DNA from: Brachyhypopomus gauderio
Lineage: Eukaryota > Chordata > Actinopteri > Gymnotiformes > Hypopomidae
Length of the DNA stretch: 64,000 bases
NCBI RefSeq assembly: GCF_052324685.1
Contig: NC_135211.1
Location: forward strand, 1,773,105-1,837,104
Direction: 5' to 3'
In this document: one piece after another, positions 22,003 to 34,485 of the stretch
How the letters are laid out: every line of letters starts with the position of its first letter
Position numbering within the stretch: the stretch's first letter is position 1
The notes under the pieces: model-generated
Seen by the model: the letters and a program-made list of their open reading frames with translations, nothing else
Told to the model about the DNA's origin: nothing
Database searches by the model: none
Program-made: the position numbers and the translations under genes

Positions 22003-23153
22003 GTTTTATGTAGGACCCCAAAAGCACTTGCTGTCGCCACATGTTGACATGTTGAGCAGGACCTGAGCTATGTTTGTGGAATTTGTGCAGAGACTAAAGA
22101 CCTTCACCCTTAAACATTCACTAAACCTGGTGCATGATCTCACATCCCAGAGATTGAGAATCTGGCAAACTAACAATCGAACTGGTCAGGTAACAGCAGC
22201 ATTTGAAGTGGGGTCAAAAATGTACCATTAAAGGCACTTGACATCCCCGCTTAGTTTCGTTGCATAGCCTCTTTATAGTTGTTGAAAAAACGTTTTGTAG
22301 CGGAAGAAAACATTAATTTACTGGAAGACAATCCAGTGATCGCTCTTAATATCAAAGTAAAACATGTACTCTGTCCTGATAAAATTTTGACCATGTGCAT
22401 TTCACCTTGGGATTTAAAGTGTTTCCCGTTAGTCTGAGTACATCAGCTGAAGGCAGCTTAACTTCTTTTTTGGTTCTTGAAGTCTTTTTTTATTCTCATC
22501 CGAAAGGCATATTCTGTTCCAGAAAACATTGGGGATTCCAATGTATCAATGACCTAGTTGGGAAAATGATTGCTGAACTCTGTAATGATCCTGATCTCAG
22601 CAGTACCAAGTGCCACAAAGGTCCACAAATCAGTTTACTCATGTATTTTATTGCCTATGGTTTGGTTTGTAAATGTGTGTTGGTGATATGGATGCATTCA
22701 TGACACCACATTTTCTGGACAAAATGCATCTTGGAGCAGAGCTCCTGCAGTGCTTCCATCAAATCTGTTTTGAATAGGTTTTGGGTGCATTTTCACATAT
22801 AATTTCAAAAGCGTCATATCTAAGAGGACATAACCCTGCAACTGAAGGCAAGGGAGCTACACTGTGTAAACTGGTGAAAATCATACACATTCCGATGACT
22901 GGTGGACAAAAGGATCAAAACTTTGACAGGAAAAGGGTCTACAAACTGACCTTTTGTTTGAAGACCTGCAGGTCTTGACAAGTGAGTAATTGAAGGAAGG
23001 GCAAATTTTAGACAAGCTAGCAGAAAAGTGTGAGTGACCTTGTTGTTGCATCCTTTATGCATTGGCTCATTTCATCAAAAGCCAGCAAACAGGAGGAATG
23101 TGCTTGTTGGGTTTTTCTTTTGAGGAAGAACTATGTAAGCACAGAAGCATCTG

Positions 23154-23159
23154 GTCTCT

Positions 23160-23200
<41 letters not shown>

Positions 23201-23227
23201 ATGGTGGTTCGAGCCCACCCAGGGAAG
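23154..23227 (+). tRNA. tRNA-Asn-GTT: tRNA-Asn (GUU), unit 17, variant A72
   Basis: C72A only. Confidence 0.89.
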
Positions 23228-23316
23228 ATGTATGTTCCTTTCTCTTCTTTTTTAGACGTATTTTGCGCAAACAGATTAACTAAATTTCAACATTTCTCTC
23301 AAACAAATCAGCCTCT

Positions 23317-23389
23317 CGCCCAACGTGGGGCTCGAACCCACGACCCTGAGATTAAGAGTCTCATGCTCTACCGACTGAGCTAGCCGGGC
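23317..23389 (-). tRNA. tRNA-Lys-CTT: tRNA-Lys (CUU), unit 17, consensus
   Basis: Consensus gene with CAAAAAAC leader. Confidence 0.96.
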
Positions 23390-24540
23390 GTTTTTTGTAG
23401 GACCCCAAAAGCACTTGCTGTCGCCACATGTTGACATGTTGAGCAGGACCTGAGCTATGTTTGTGGAATTTGTGCAGAGACTAAAGACCTTCACACTTAA
23501 ACATTCACTAAACCTGGTGCATGATCTCACATCCCAGAGATTGAGAATCTGGCAAACTAACAATCGAACTGGTCAGGTAACAGCAGCATTTGAAGTGGGG
23601 TCAAAAATGTACCATTAAAGGCACTTGACATCCCCGCTCAGTTTCGTTGCATAGCCTCTTTATAGTTGTTGAAAAAACGTTTTGTAGCGGAAGAAAACAT
23701 TAATTTACTGGAAGACAATCCAGTGATCGCTCTTAATATCAAAGTAAAACATGTACTCTGTCCTGATAAAATTTTGACCATGTGCATTTCACCTTGGGAT
23801 TTAAAGTGTTTCCCGTTAGTCTGAGTACATCAGCTGAAGGCAGCTTAACTTCTTTTTTGGTTCTTGAAGTCTTTTTTAATTCTCATCCGAAAGGCATATT
23901 CTGTTCCAGAAAACATTGGGGATTCCAATGTATCAATGACCTAGTTGGGAAAATGATTGCTGAACTCTGTAATGATCCTGATCTCAGCAGTACCAAGTGC
24001 CACAAAGGTCCACAAATCAGTTTACTCATGTATTTTATTGCCTATGGTTTGGTTTGTAAATGTGTGTTGGTGATATGGATGCATTCATGACACCACATTT
24101 TCTGGACAAAATGCGTCTTGGAGCAGAGCTCCTGCAGTGCTTCCATCAAATCTGTTTTGAATAGGTTTTGGGTGCATTTTCACATATAATTTCAAAAGCG
24201 TCATATCTAAGAGGACATAACCCTGCAACTGAAGGCAAGGGAGCTACACTGTGTAAACTGGTGAAAATCATACACATTCCGATGACTGGTGGACAAAAGG
24301 ATCAAAATTGTGACAGGAAAAGGGTCTACAAACTGACCTTTTGTTTGAAGACCTGCAGGTCGTGACAAGTGAGTAATTGAAGGAAGGGCAAATTTTAGAC
24401 AAGCTAGCAGAAAAGTGTGAGTGACCTTGATGTTGCATCCTTTATGCATTGGCTCATTTCATCAAAAGCCAGCAAACAGGTGGAATGTGCTTGTTGGGTT
24501 TTTCTTTTGAGGAAGAACTATGTAAGCACCGAAGCATCTG

Positions 24541-24546
24541 GTCTCT

Positions 24547-24587
<41 letters not shown>

Positions 24588-24614
24588 ATGGTGGTTCGAG
24601 CCCACCCAGGGACG
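24541..24614 (+). tRNA. tRNA-Asn-GTT: tRNA-Asn (GUU), unit 18, consensus
   Basis: From the D2 part of the recombinant; A58 and C72 present. Confidence 0.96.
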
Positions 24615-24703
24615 ATGTATGTTCCTTTCTCTTCTTTTTTAGACGTATTTTGCGCAAACAGATTAACTAAATTTCAACATTTCTCTCAAACAAATCAGCC
24701 TCT

Positions 24704-24776
24704 CGCCCAACGTGGGGCTCGAACCCACGACCCTGTGATAAAGAGTCTCATGCTCTACCGACTGAGCTAGCCGGGC
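24704..24776 (-). tRNA. tRNA-Lys-CTT: tRNA-Lys (CUU), unit 18, variant U37/A41
   Basis: Same anticodon-arm defects as unit 16. Confidence 0.8.
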
Positions 24777-25927
24777 GTTTTATGTAGGACCCCAAAAGCA
24801 CTTGCTGTCGCCACATGTTGACATGTTGAGCAGGACCTGAGCTATGTTTGTGGAATTTGTGCAGAGACTAAAGACCTTCACCCTTAAACATTCACTAAAC
24901 CTGGTGCATGATCTCACATCCCAGAGATTGAGAATCTGGCAAACTAACAATCGAACTGGTCAGGTAACAGCAGCATTTGAAGTGGGGTCAAAAATGTACC
25001 ATTAAAGGCACTTGACATCCCCGCTTAGTTTCGTTGCATAGCCTCTTTATAGTTGTTGAAAAAACGTTTTGTAGCGGAAGAAAACATTAATTTACTGGAA
25101 GACAATCCAGTGATCGCTCTTAATATCAAAGTAAAACATGTACTCTGTCCTGATAAAATTTTGACCATGTGCATTTCACCTTGGGATTTAAAGTGTTTCC
25201 CGTTAGTCTGAGTACATCAGCTGAAGGCAGCTTAACTTCTTTTTTGGTTCTTGAAGTCTTTTTTTATTCTCATCCGAAAGGCATATTCTGTTCCAGAAAA
25301 CATTGGGGATTCCAATGTATCAATGACCTAGTTGGGAAAATGATTGCTGAACTCTGTAATGATCCTGATCTCAGCAGTACCAAGTGCCACAAAGGTCCAC
25401 AAATCAGTTTACTCATGTATTTTATTGCCTATGGTTTGGTTTGTAAATGTGTGTTGGTGATATGGATGCATTCATGACACCACATTTTCTGGACAAAATG
25501 CATCTTGGAGCAGAGCTCCTGCAGTGCTTCCATCAAATCTGTTTTGAATAGGTTTTGGGTGCATTTTCACATATAATTTCAAAAGCGTCATATCTAAGAG
25601 GACATAACCCTGCAACTGAAGGCAAGGGAGCTACACTGTGTAAACTGGTGAAAATCATACACATTCCGATGACTGGTGGACAAAAGGATCAAAACTTTGA
25701 CAGGAAAAGGGTCTACAAACTGACCTTTTGTTTGAAGACCTGCAGGTCTTGACAAGTGAGTAATTGAAGGAAGGGCAAATTTTAGACAAGCTAGCAGAAA
25801 AGTGTGAGTGACCTTGTTGTTGCATCCTTTATGCATTGGCTCATTTCATCAAAAGCCAGCAAACAGGAGGAATGTGCTTGTTGGGTTTTTCTTTTGAGGA
25901 AGAACTATGTAAGCACAGAAGCATCTG

Positions 25928-25933
25928 GTCTCT

Positions 25934-25974
<41 letters not shown>

Positions 25975-26001
25975 ATGGTGGTTCGAGCCCACCCAGGGAA
26001 G
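25928..26001 (+). tRNA. tRNA-Asn-GTT: tRNA-Asn (GUU), unit 19, variant A72
   Basis: C72A only. Confidence 0.89.
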
Positions 26002-26090
26002 ATGTATGTTCCTTTCTCTTCTTTTTTAGACGTATTTTGCGCAAACAGATTAACTAAATTTCAACATTTCTCTCAAACAAATCAGCCTCT

Positions 26091-26163
26091 CGCCCAACGT
26101 GGGGCTCGAACCCACGACCCTGAGATTAAGAGTCTCATGCTCTACCGACTGAGCTAGCCGGGC
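26091..26163 (-). tRNA. tRNA-Lys-CTT: tRNA-Lys (CUU), unit 19, consensus
   Basis: Consensus gene. Confidence 0.96.
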
Positions 26164-27314
26164 GTTTTTTGTAGGACCCCAAAAGCACTTGCTGTCGCCA
26201 CATGTTGACATGTTGAGCAGGACCTGAGCTATGTTTGTGGAATTTGTGCAGAGACTAAAGACCTTCACACTTAAACATTCACTAAACCTGGTGCATGATC
26301 TCACATCCCAGAGATTGAGAATCTGGCAAACTAACAATCGAACTGGTCAGGTAACAGCAGCATTTGAAGTGGGGTCAAAAATGTACCATTAAAGGCACTT
26401 GACATCCCCGCTCAGTTTCGTTGCATAGCCTCTTTATAGTTGTTGAAAAAACGTTTTGTAGCGGAAGAAAACATTAATTTACTGGAAGACAATCCAGTGA
26501 TCGCTCTTAATATCAAAGTAAAACATGTACTCTGTCCTGATAAAATTTTGACCATGTGCATTTCACCTTGGGATTTAAAGTGTTTCCCGTTAGTCTGAGT
26601 ACATCAGCTGAAGGCAGCTTAACTTCTTTTTTGGTTCTTGAAGTCTTTTTTAATTCTCATCCGAAAGGCATATTCTGTTCCAGAAAACATTGGGGATTCC
26701 AATGTATCAATGACCTAGTTGGGAAAATGATTGCTGAACTCTGTAATGATCCTGATCTCAGCAGTACCAAGTGCCACAAAGGTCCACAAATCAGTTTACT
26801 CATGTATTTTATTGCCTATGGTTTGGTTTGTAAATGTGTGTTGGTGATATGGATGCATTCATGACACCACATTTTCTGGACAAAATGCGTCTTGGAGCAG
26901 AGCTCCTGCAGTGCTTCCATCAAATCTGTTTTGAATAGGTTTTGGGTGCATTTTCACATATAATTTCAAAAGCGTCATATCTAAGAGGACATAACCCTGC
27001 AACTGAAGGCAAGGGAGCTACACTGTGTAAACTGGTGAAAATCATACACATTCCGATGACTGGTGGACAAAAGGATCAAAACTGTGACAGGAAAAGGGTC
27101 TACAAACTGACCTTTTGTTTGAAGACCTGCAGGTCTTGACAAGTGAGTAATTGAAGGAAGGGCAAATTTTAGACAAGCTAGCAGAAAAGTGTGAGTGACC
27201 TTGATGTTGCATCCTTTATGCATTGGCTCATTTCATCAAAAGCCAGCAAACAGGAGGAATGTGCTTGTTGGGTTTTTCTTTTGAGGAAGAACTATGTAAG
27301 CACAGAAGCATCTG

Positions 27315-27320
27315 GTCTCT

Positions 27321-27361
<41 letters not shown>

Positions 27362-27388
27362 ATGGTGGTTCGAGCCCACCCAGGGAAG
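27315..27388 (+). tRNA. tRNA-Asn-GTT: tRNA-Asn (GUU), unit 20, variant A72
   Basis: C72A only. Confidence 0.89.
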
Positions 27389-27477
27389 ATGTATGTTCCT
27401 TTCTCTTCTTTTTTAGACGTATTTTGCGGAAACAGATTAACTAAATTTCAACATTTCTCTCAAACAAATCAGCCTCT

Positions 27478-27550
27478 CGCCCAACGTGGGGCTCGAACCC
27501 ACGACCCTGAGATTAAGAGTCTCATGCTCTACCGACTGAGCTAGCCGGGC
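27478..27550 (-). tRNA. tRNA-Lys-CTT: tRNA-Lys (CUU), unit 20, consensus
   Basis: Gene consensus; the base just before G1 is T rather than C on the - strand. Confidence 0.95.
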
Positions 27551-28701
27551 ATTTTTTGTAGGACCCCAAAAGCACTTGCTGTCGCCACATGTTGACATGT
27601 TGAGCAGGACCTGAGCTATGTTTGTGGAATTTGTGCAGAGACTAAAGACCTTCACACTTAAACATTCACTAAACCTGGTGCATGATCTCACATCCCAGAG
27701 ATTGAGAATCTGGCAAACTAACAATCGAACTGGTCAGGTAACAGCAGCATTTGAAGTGGGGTCAAAAATGTACCATTAAAGGCACTTGACATCCCCGCTC
27801 AGTTTCGTTGCATAGCCTCTTTATAGTTGTTGAAAAAACGTTTTGTAGCGGAAGAAAACATTAATTTACTGGAAGACAATCCAGTGATCGCTCTTAATAT
27901 CAAAGTAAAACATGTACTCTGTCCTGATAAAATTTTGACCATGTGCATTTCACCTTGGGATTTAAAGTGTTTCCCGTTAGTCTGAGTACATCAGCTGAAG
28001 GCAGCTTAACTTCTTTTTTGGTTCTTGAAGTCTTTTTTTATTCTCATCCGAAAGGCATATTCTGTTCCAGAAAACATTGGGGATTCCAATGTATCAATGA
28101 CCTAGTTGGGAAAATGATTGCTGAACTCTGTAATGATCCTGATCTCAGCAGTACCAAGTGCCACAAAGGTCCACAAATCAGTTTACTCATGTATTTTATT
28201 GCCTATGGTTTGGTTTGTAAATGTGTGTTGGTGATATGGATGCATTCATGACACCACATTTTCTGGACAAAATGCGTCTTGGAGCAGAGCTCCTGCAGTG
28301 CTTCCATCAAATCTGTTTTGAATAGGTTTTGGGTGCATTTTCACATATAATTTCAAAAGCGTCATATCTAAGAGGACATAACCCTGCAACTGAAGGCAAG
28401 GGAGCTACACTGTGTAAACTGGTGAAAATCATACACATTCCGATGACTGGTGGACAAAAGGATCAAAACTTTGACAGGAAAAGGGTCTACAAACTGACCT
28501 TTTGTTTGAAGACCTGCAGGTCTTGACAAGTGAGTAATAGAAGGAAGGGCAAATTTTAGACAAGCTAGCAGAAAAGTGTGAGTGACCTTGATGTTGCATT
28601 CTTTATGCATTGGCTCATTTCATCAAAAGCCAGCAAACAGGAGGAATGTGCTTGTTGGGTTTTTCTTTTGAGGAAGAACTATGTAAGCACAGAAGCATCT
28701 G

Positions 28702-28707
28702 GTCTCT

Positions 28708-28748
<41 letters not shown>

Positions 28749-28775
28749 ATGGTGGTTCGGGCCCACCCAGGGAAG
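28702..28775 (+). tRNA. tRNA-Asn-GTT: tRNA-Asn (GUU), unit 21, variant G58/A72
   Basis: B-box A58G with acceptor C72A. Confidence 0.85.
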
Positions 28776-28864
28776 ATGTGTGTTCCTTTCTCTTCTTTTT
28801 TAGACGTATTTTGCGCAAACAGATTAACTAAATTTCAACATTTCTCTCAAACAAATCAGCCTCT

Positions 28865-28937
28865 CGCCCAACGTGGGGCTCGAACCCACGACCCTGAGAT
28901 TAAGAGTCTCATGCTCTACCGACTGAGCGAGCCGGAC
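28865..28937 (-). tRNA. tRNA-Lys-CTT: tRNA-Lys (CUU), unit 21, variant U2/C9
   Basis: A-box A9C and C2U. Confidence 0.87.
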
Positions 28938-30088
28938 GTTTTTTGTAGGACCCCAAAAGCACTTGCTGTTGCCACATGTTGACATGTTGAGCAGGACCTG
29001 AGCTATGTTTGTGGAATTTGTGCAGAGACTAAAGACCTTCACCCTTAAACATTCACTAAACCTGGTGCATGATCTCACATCCCAGAGATTGAGAATCTGG
29101 CAAACTAACAATCGAACTGGTCAGGTAACAGCAGCATTTGAAGTGGGGTCAAAAATGTACCATTAAAGGCACTTGACATCCCCGCTCAGTTTCGTTGCAT
29201 AGCCTCTTTATAGTTGTTGAAAAAACATTTTGTAGCGGAAGAAAACATTAATTTACTGGAAGACAATCCAGTGATCGCTCTTAATATCAAAGTAAAACAT
29301 GTACTCTGTCCTGATAAAATTTTGACCATGTGCATTTCACCTTGGGATTTAAAGTGTTTCCCGTTAGTCTGAGTACATCAGCTGAAGGCAGCTTAACTTC
29401 TTTTTTGGTTCTTGAAGTCTTTTTTTATTCTCATCCGAAAGGCATATTCTGTTCCAGAAAACATTGGGGATTCCAATGTATCAATGACCTAGTTGGGAAA
29501 ATGATTGCTGAACTCTGTAATGATCCTGATCTCAGCAGTACCAAGTGCCACAAAGGTCCACAAATCAGTTTACTCATGTATTTTATTGCCTATGGTTTGG
29601 TTTGTAAATGTGTGTTGGTGATATGGATGCATTCATGACACCACATTTTCTGGACAAAATGCGTCTTGGAGCAGAGCTCCTGCAGTGCTTCCATCAAATC
29701 TGTTTTGAATAGGTTTTGGGTGCATTTTCACATATAATTTCAAAAGCGTCATATCTAAGAGGACATAACCCTGCAACTGAAGGCAAGGGAGCTACACTGT
29801 GTAAACTGGTGAAAATCATACACATTCCGATGACTGGTGGACAAAAGGATCAAAACTGTGACAGGAAAAGGGTCTACAAACTGACCTTTTGTTTGAAGAC
29901 CTGCAGGTCGTGACAAGTGAGTAATTGAAGGAAGGGCAAATTTTAGACAAGCTAGCAGAAAAGTGTGAGTGACCTTGATGTTGCATCCTTTATGCATTGG
30001 CTCATTTCATCAAAAGCCAGCAAACAGGTGGAATGTGCTTGTTGGGTTTTTCTTTTGAGGAAGAACTATGTAAGCACCGAAGCATCTG

Positions 30089-30094
30089 GTCTCT

Positions 30095-30135
<41 letters not shown>

Positions 30136-30162
30136 ATGGTGGTTCGAGCCCACCCAGGGACG
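30089..30162 (+). tRNA. tRNA-Asn-GTT: tRNA-Asn (GUU), unit 22, consensus
   Basis: Consensus gene. Confidence 0.96.
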
Positions 30163-30251
30163 ATGTATGTTCCTTTCTCTTCTTTTTTAGACGTATTTTG
30201 CGCAAACAGATTAACTAAATTTCAACATTTCTCTCAAACAAATCAGCCTCT

Positions 30252-30324
30252 CGCCCAACGTGGGGCTCGAACCCACGACCCTGAGATAAAGAGTCTCATG
30301 CTCTACCGACTGAGCTAGCCGGGC
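30252..30324 (-). tRNA. tRNA-Lys-CTT: tRNA-Lys (CUU), unit 22, variant U37
   Basis: A37U only. Confidence 0.88.
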
Positions 30325-31475
30325 GTTTTATGTAGGACCCCAAAAGCACTTGCTGTCGCCACATGTTGACATGTTGAGCAGGACCTGAGCTATGTTTGTG
30401 GAATTTGTGCAGAGACTAAAGACCTTCACCCTTAAACATTCACTAAACCTGGTGCATGATCTCACATCCCAGAGATTGAGAATCTGGCAAACTAACAATC
30501 GAACTGGTCAGGTAACAGCAGCATTTGAAGTGGGGTCAAAAATGTACCATTAAAGGCACTTGACATCCCCGCTCAGTTTCGTTGCATAGCCTCTTTATAG
30601 TTGTTGAAAAAACATTTTGTAGCGGAAGAAAACATTAATTTACTGGAAGACAATCCAGTGATCGCTCTTAATATCAAAGTAAAACATGTACTCTGTCCTG
30701 ATAAAATTTTGACCATGTGCATTTCACCTTGGGATTTAAAGTGTTTCCCGTTAGTCTGAGTACATCAGCTGAAGGCAGCTTAACTTCTTTTTTGGTTCTT
30801 GAAGTCTTTTTTTATTCTCATCCGAAAGGCATATTCTGTTCCAGAAAACATTGGGGATTCCAATGTATCAATGACCTAGTTGGGAAAATGATTGCTGAAC
30901 TCTGTAATGATCCTGATCTCAGCAGTACCAAGTGCCACAAAGGTCCACAAATCAGTTTACTCATGTATTTTATTGCCTATGGTTTGGTTTGTAAATGTGT
31001 GTTGGTGATATGGATGCATTCATGACACCACATTTTCTGGACAAAATGCGTCTTGGAGCAGAGCTCCTGCAGTGCTTCCATCAAATCTGTTTTGAATAGG
31101 TTTTGGGTGCATTTTCACATATAATTTCAAAAGCGTCATATCTAAGAGGACATAACCCTGCAACTGAAGGCAAGGGAGCTACACTGTGTAAACTGGTGAA
31201 AATCATACACATTCCGATGACTGGTGGACAAAAGGATCAAAATTGTGACAGGAAAAGGGTCTACAAACTGACCTTTTGTTTGAAGACCTGCAGGTCGTGA
31301 CAAGTGAGTAATTGAAGGAAGGGCAAATTTTAGACAAGCTAGCAGAAAAGTGTGAGTGACCTTGATGTTGCATCCTTTATGCATTGGCTCATTTCATCAA
31401 AAGCCAGCAAACAGGTGGAATGTGCTTGTTGGGTTTTTCTTTTGAGGAAGAACTATGTAAGCACCGAAGCATCTG

Positions 31476-31481
31476 GTCTCT

Positions 31482-31522
<41 letters not shown>

Positions 31523-31549
31523 ATGGTGGTTCGAGCCCACCCAGGGACG
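31476..31549 (+). tRNA. tRNA-Asn-GTT: tRNA-Asn (GUU), unit 23, consensus
   Basis: Consensus gene with two T6 runs downstream instead of one. Confidence 0.96.
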
Positions 31550-31638
31550 ATGTATGTTCCTTTCTCTTCTTTTTTAGACGTTTTTTGCGCAAACAGATTA
31601 ACTAAATTTCAACATTTCTCTCAAACAAATCAGCCTCT

Positions 31639-31711
31639 CGCCCAACGTGGGGCTCGAACCCACGACCCTGTGATAAAGAGTCTCATGCTCTACCGACTGA
31701 GCTAGCCGGGC
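31639..31711 (-). tRNA. tRNA-Lys-CTT: tRNA-Lys (CUU), unit 23, variant U37/A41
   Basis: A37U and the A29/A41 mismatch of class D2. Confidence 0.8.
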
Positions 31712-32862
31712 GTTTTATGTAGGACCCCAAAAGCACTTGCTGTCGCCACATGTTGACATGTTGAGCAGGACCTGAGCTATGTTTGTGGAATTTGTGCAGA
31801 GACTAAAGACCTTCACCCTTAAACATTCACTAAACCTGGTGCATGATCTCACATCCCAGAGATTGAGAATCTGGCAAACTAACAATCGAACTGGTCAGGT
31901 AACAGCAGCATTTGAAGTGGGGTCAAAAATGTACCATTAAAGGCACTTGACATCCCCGCTTAGTTTCGTTGCATAGCCTCTTTATAGTTGTTGAAAAAAC
32001 GTTTTGTAGCGGAAGAAAACATTAATTTACTGGAAGACAATCCAGTGATCGCTCTTAATATCAAAGTAAAACATGTACTCTGTCCTGATAAAATTTTGAC
32101 CATGTGCATTTCACCTTGGGATTTAAAGTGTTTCCCGTTAGTCTGAGTACATCAGCTGAAGGCAGCTTAACTTCTTTTTTGGTTCTTGAAGTCTTTTTTT
32201 ATTCTCATCCGAAAGGCATATTCTGTTCCAGAAAACATTGGGGATTCCAATGTATCAATGACCTAGTTGGGAAAATGATTGCTGAACTCTGTAATGATCC
32301 TGATCTCAGCAGTACCAAGTGCCACAAAGGTCCACAAATCAGTTTACTCATGTATTTTATTGCCTATGGTTTGGTTTGTAAATGTGTGTTGGTGATATGG
32401 ATGCATTCATGACACCACATTTTCTGGACAAAATGCATCTTGGAGCAGAGCTCCTGCAGTGCTTCCATCAAATCTGTTTTGAATAGGTTTTGGGTGCATT
32501 TTCACATATAATTTCAAAAGCGTCATATCTAAGAGGACATAACCCTGCAACTGAAGGCAAGGGAGCTACACTGTGTAAACTGGTGAAAATCATACACATT
32601 CCGATGACTGGTGGACAAAAGGATCAAAACTTTGACAGGAAAAGGGTCTACAAACTGACCTTTTGTTTGAAGACCTGCAGGTCTTGACAAGTGAGTAATT
32701 GAAGGAAGGGCAAATTTTAGACAAGCTAGCAGAAAAGTGTGAGTGACCTTGTTGTTGCATCCTTTATGCATTGGCTCATTTCATCAAAAGCCAGCAAACA
32801 GGAGGAATGTGCTTGTTGGGTTTTTCTTTTGAGGAAGAACTATGTAAGCACAGAAGCATCTG

Positions 32863-32868
32863 GTCTCT

Positions 32869-32909
<41 letters not shown>

Positions 32910-32936
32910 ATGGTGGTTCGAGCCCACCCAGGGAAG
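32863..32936 (+). tRNA. tRNA-Asn-GTT: tRNA-Asn (GUU), unit 24, variant A72
   Basis: C72A only. Confidence 0.89.
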
Positions 32937-33025
32937 ATGTATGTTCCTTTCTCTTCTTTTTTAGACGTATTTTGCGCAAACAGATTAACTAAATTTCAAC
33001 ATTTCTCTCAAACAAATCAGCCTCT

Positions 33026-33098
33026 CGCCCAACGTGGGGCTCGAACCCACGACCCTGAGATTAAGAGTCTCAGGCTCTACCGACTGAGCTAGCCGGGC
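33026..33098 (-). tRNA. tRNA-Lys-CTT: tRNA-Lys (CUU), unit 24, variant C26
   Basis: The only copy with A26C at the junction of the D and anticodon stems (33073). Position 26 is normally a purine, so folding may suffer slightly. Confidence 0.87.
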
Positions 33099-34249
33099 GT
33101 TTTTTGTAGGACCCCAAAAGCACTTGCTGTCGCCACATGTTGACATGTTGAGCAGGACCTGAGCTATGTTTGTGGAATTTGTGCAGAGACTAAAGACCTT
33201 CACACTTAAACATTCACTAAACCTGGTGCATGATCTCACATCCCAGAGATTGAGAATCTGGCAAACTAACAATCGAACTGGTCAGGTAACAGCAGCATTT
33301 GAAGTGGGGTCAAAAATGTACCATTAAAGGCACTTGACATCCCCGCTCAGTTTCGTTGCATAGCCTCTTTATAGTTGTTGAAAAAACGTTTTGTAGCGGA
33401 AGAAAACATTAATTTACTGGAAGACAATCCAGTGATCGCTCTTAATATCAAAGTAAAACATGTACTCTGTCCTGATAAAATTTTGACCATGTGCATTTCA
33501 CCTTGGGATTTAAAGTGTTTCCCGTTAGTCTGAGTACATCAGCTGAAGGCAGCTTAACTTCTTTTTTGGTTCTTGAAGTCTTTTTTAATTCTCATCCGAA
33601 AGGCATATTCTGTTCCAGAAAACATTGGGGATTCCAATGTATCAATGACCTAGTTGGGAAAATGATTGCTGAACTCTGTAATGATCCTGATCTCAGCAGT
33701 ACCAAGTGCCACAAAGGTCCACAAATCAGTTTACTCATGTATTTTATTGCCTATGGTTTGGTTTGTAAATGTGTTTTGGTGATATGGATGCATTCATGAC
33801 ACCACATTTTCTGGACAAAATGCATCTTGGAGCAGAGCTCCTGCAGTGCTTCCATCAAATCTGTTTTGAATAGGTTTTGGGTGCATTTTCACATATAATT
33901 TCAAAAGCGTCATATCTAAGAGGACATAACCCTGCAACTGAAGGCAAGGGAGCTACACTGTGTAAACTGGTGAAAATCATACACATTCCGATGACTGGTG
34001 GACAAAAGGATCAAAACTTTGACAGGAAAAGGGTCTACAAACTGACCTTTTGTTTGAAGACCTGCAGGTCTTGACAAGTGAGTAATTGAAGGAAGGGCAA
34101 ATTTTAGACAAGCTAGCAGAAAAGTGTGAGTGACCTTGTTGTTGCATCCTTTATGCATTGGCTCATTTCATCAAAAGCCAGCAAACAGGAGGAATGTGCT
34201 TGTTGGGTTTTTCTTTTGAGGAAGAACTATGTAAGCACAGAAGCATCTG

Positions 34250-34255
34250 GTCTCT

Positions 34256-34296
<41 letters not shown>

Positions 34297-34323
34297 ATGG
34301 TGGTTCGAGCCCACCCAGGGAAG
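34250..34323 (+). tRNA. tRNA-Asn-GTT: tRNA-Asn (GUU), unit 25, variant A72
   Basis: C72A only. Confidence 0.89.
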
Positions 34324-34412
34324 ATGTATGTTCCTTTCTCTTCTTTTTTAGACGTATTTTGCGCAAACAGATTAACTAAATTTCAACATTTCTCTCAAAC
34401 AAATCAGCCTCT

Positions 34413-34485
34413 CGCCCAACGTGGGGCTCGAACCCACGACCCTGAGATTAAGAGTCTCATGCTCTACCGACTGAGCTAGCCGGGC
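34413..34485 (-). tRNA. tRNA-Lys-CTT: tRNA-Lys (CUU), unit 25, consensus
   Basis: Consensus gene. Confidence 0.96.

Larger units (their letters stand above)
20806..22192 (+). repeat. Array unit 16, class D2
   Basis: T at 729 plus G at 731 separates D2 from D. Private ATCCGAAA to ATCTGAAA change near 21113. Confidence 0.95.
22193..23579 (+). repeat. Array unit 17, class C
   Basis: T at 60, A at 536, T at 851, A at 1303. Units 19 and 38 match. Confidence 0.95.
23580..24966 (+). repeat. Array unit 18, class E/D2 recombinant
   Basis: Class E marker A at 299, then D2 markers from offset 729 onward. The switch lies between about 23880 and 24306. Confidence 0.93.
24967..26353 (+). repeat. Array unit 19, class C
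   Basis: Marker set of unit 17. Confidence 0.95.
26354..27740 (+). repeat. Array unit 20, class E
   Basis: As unit 9, with a private GGGCG to GGGCA change at the tRNA-Lys leader. Confidence 0.95.
27741..29127 (+). repeat. Array unit 21, class A
   Basis: T at offset 860 as in units 3, 11 and 13. Confidence 0.95.
29128..30514 (+). repeat. Array unit 22, class D
   Basis: Marker set of unit 6; followed directly by a D2 unit. Confidence 0.95.
30515..31901 (+). repeat. Array unit 23, class D2
   Basis: T at 729. A private ACGTATTTTG to ACGTTTTTTG change between the tRNAs adds a second T6 run behind tRNA-Asn. Confidence 0.95.
31902..33288 (+). repeat. Array unit 24, class C
   Basis: Marker set of unit 17, plus a private change in tRNA-Lys. 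Confidence 0.95.
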
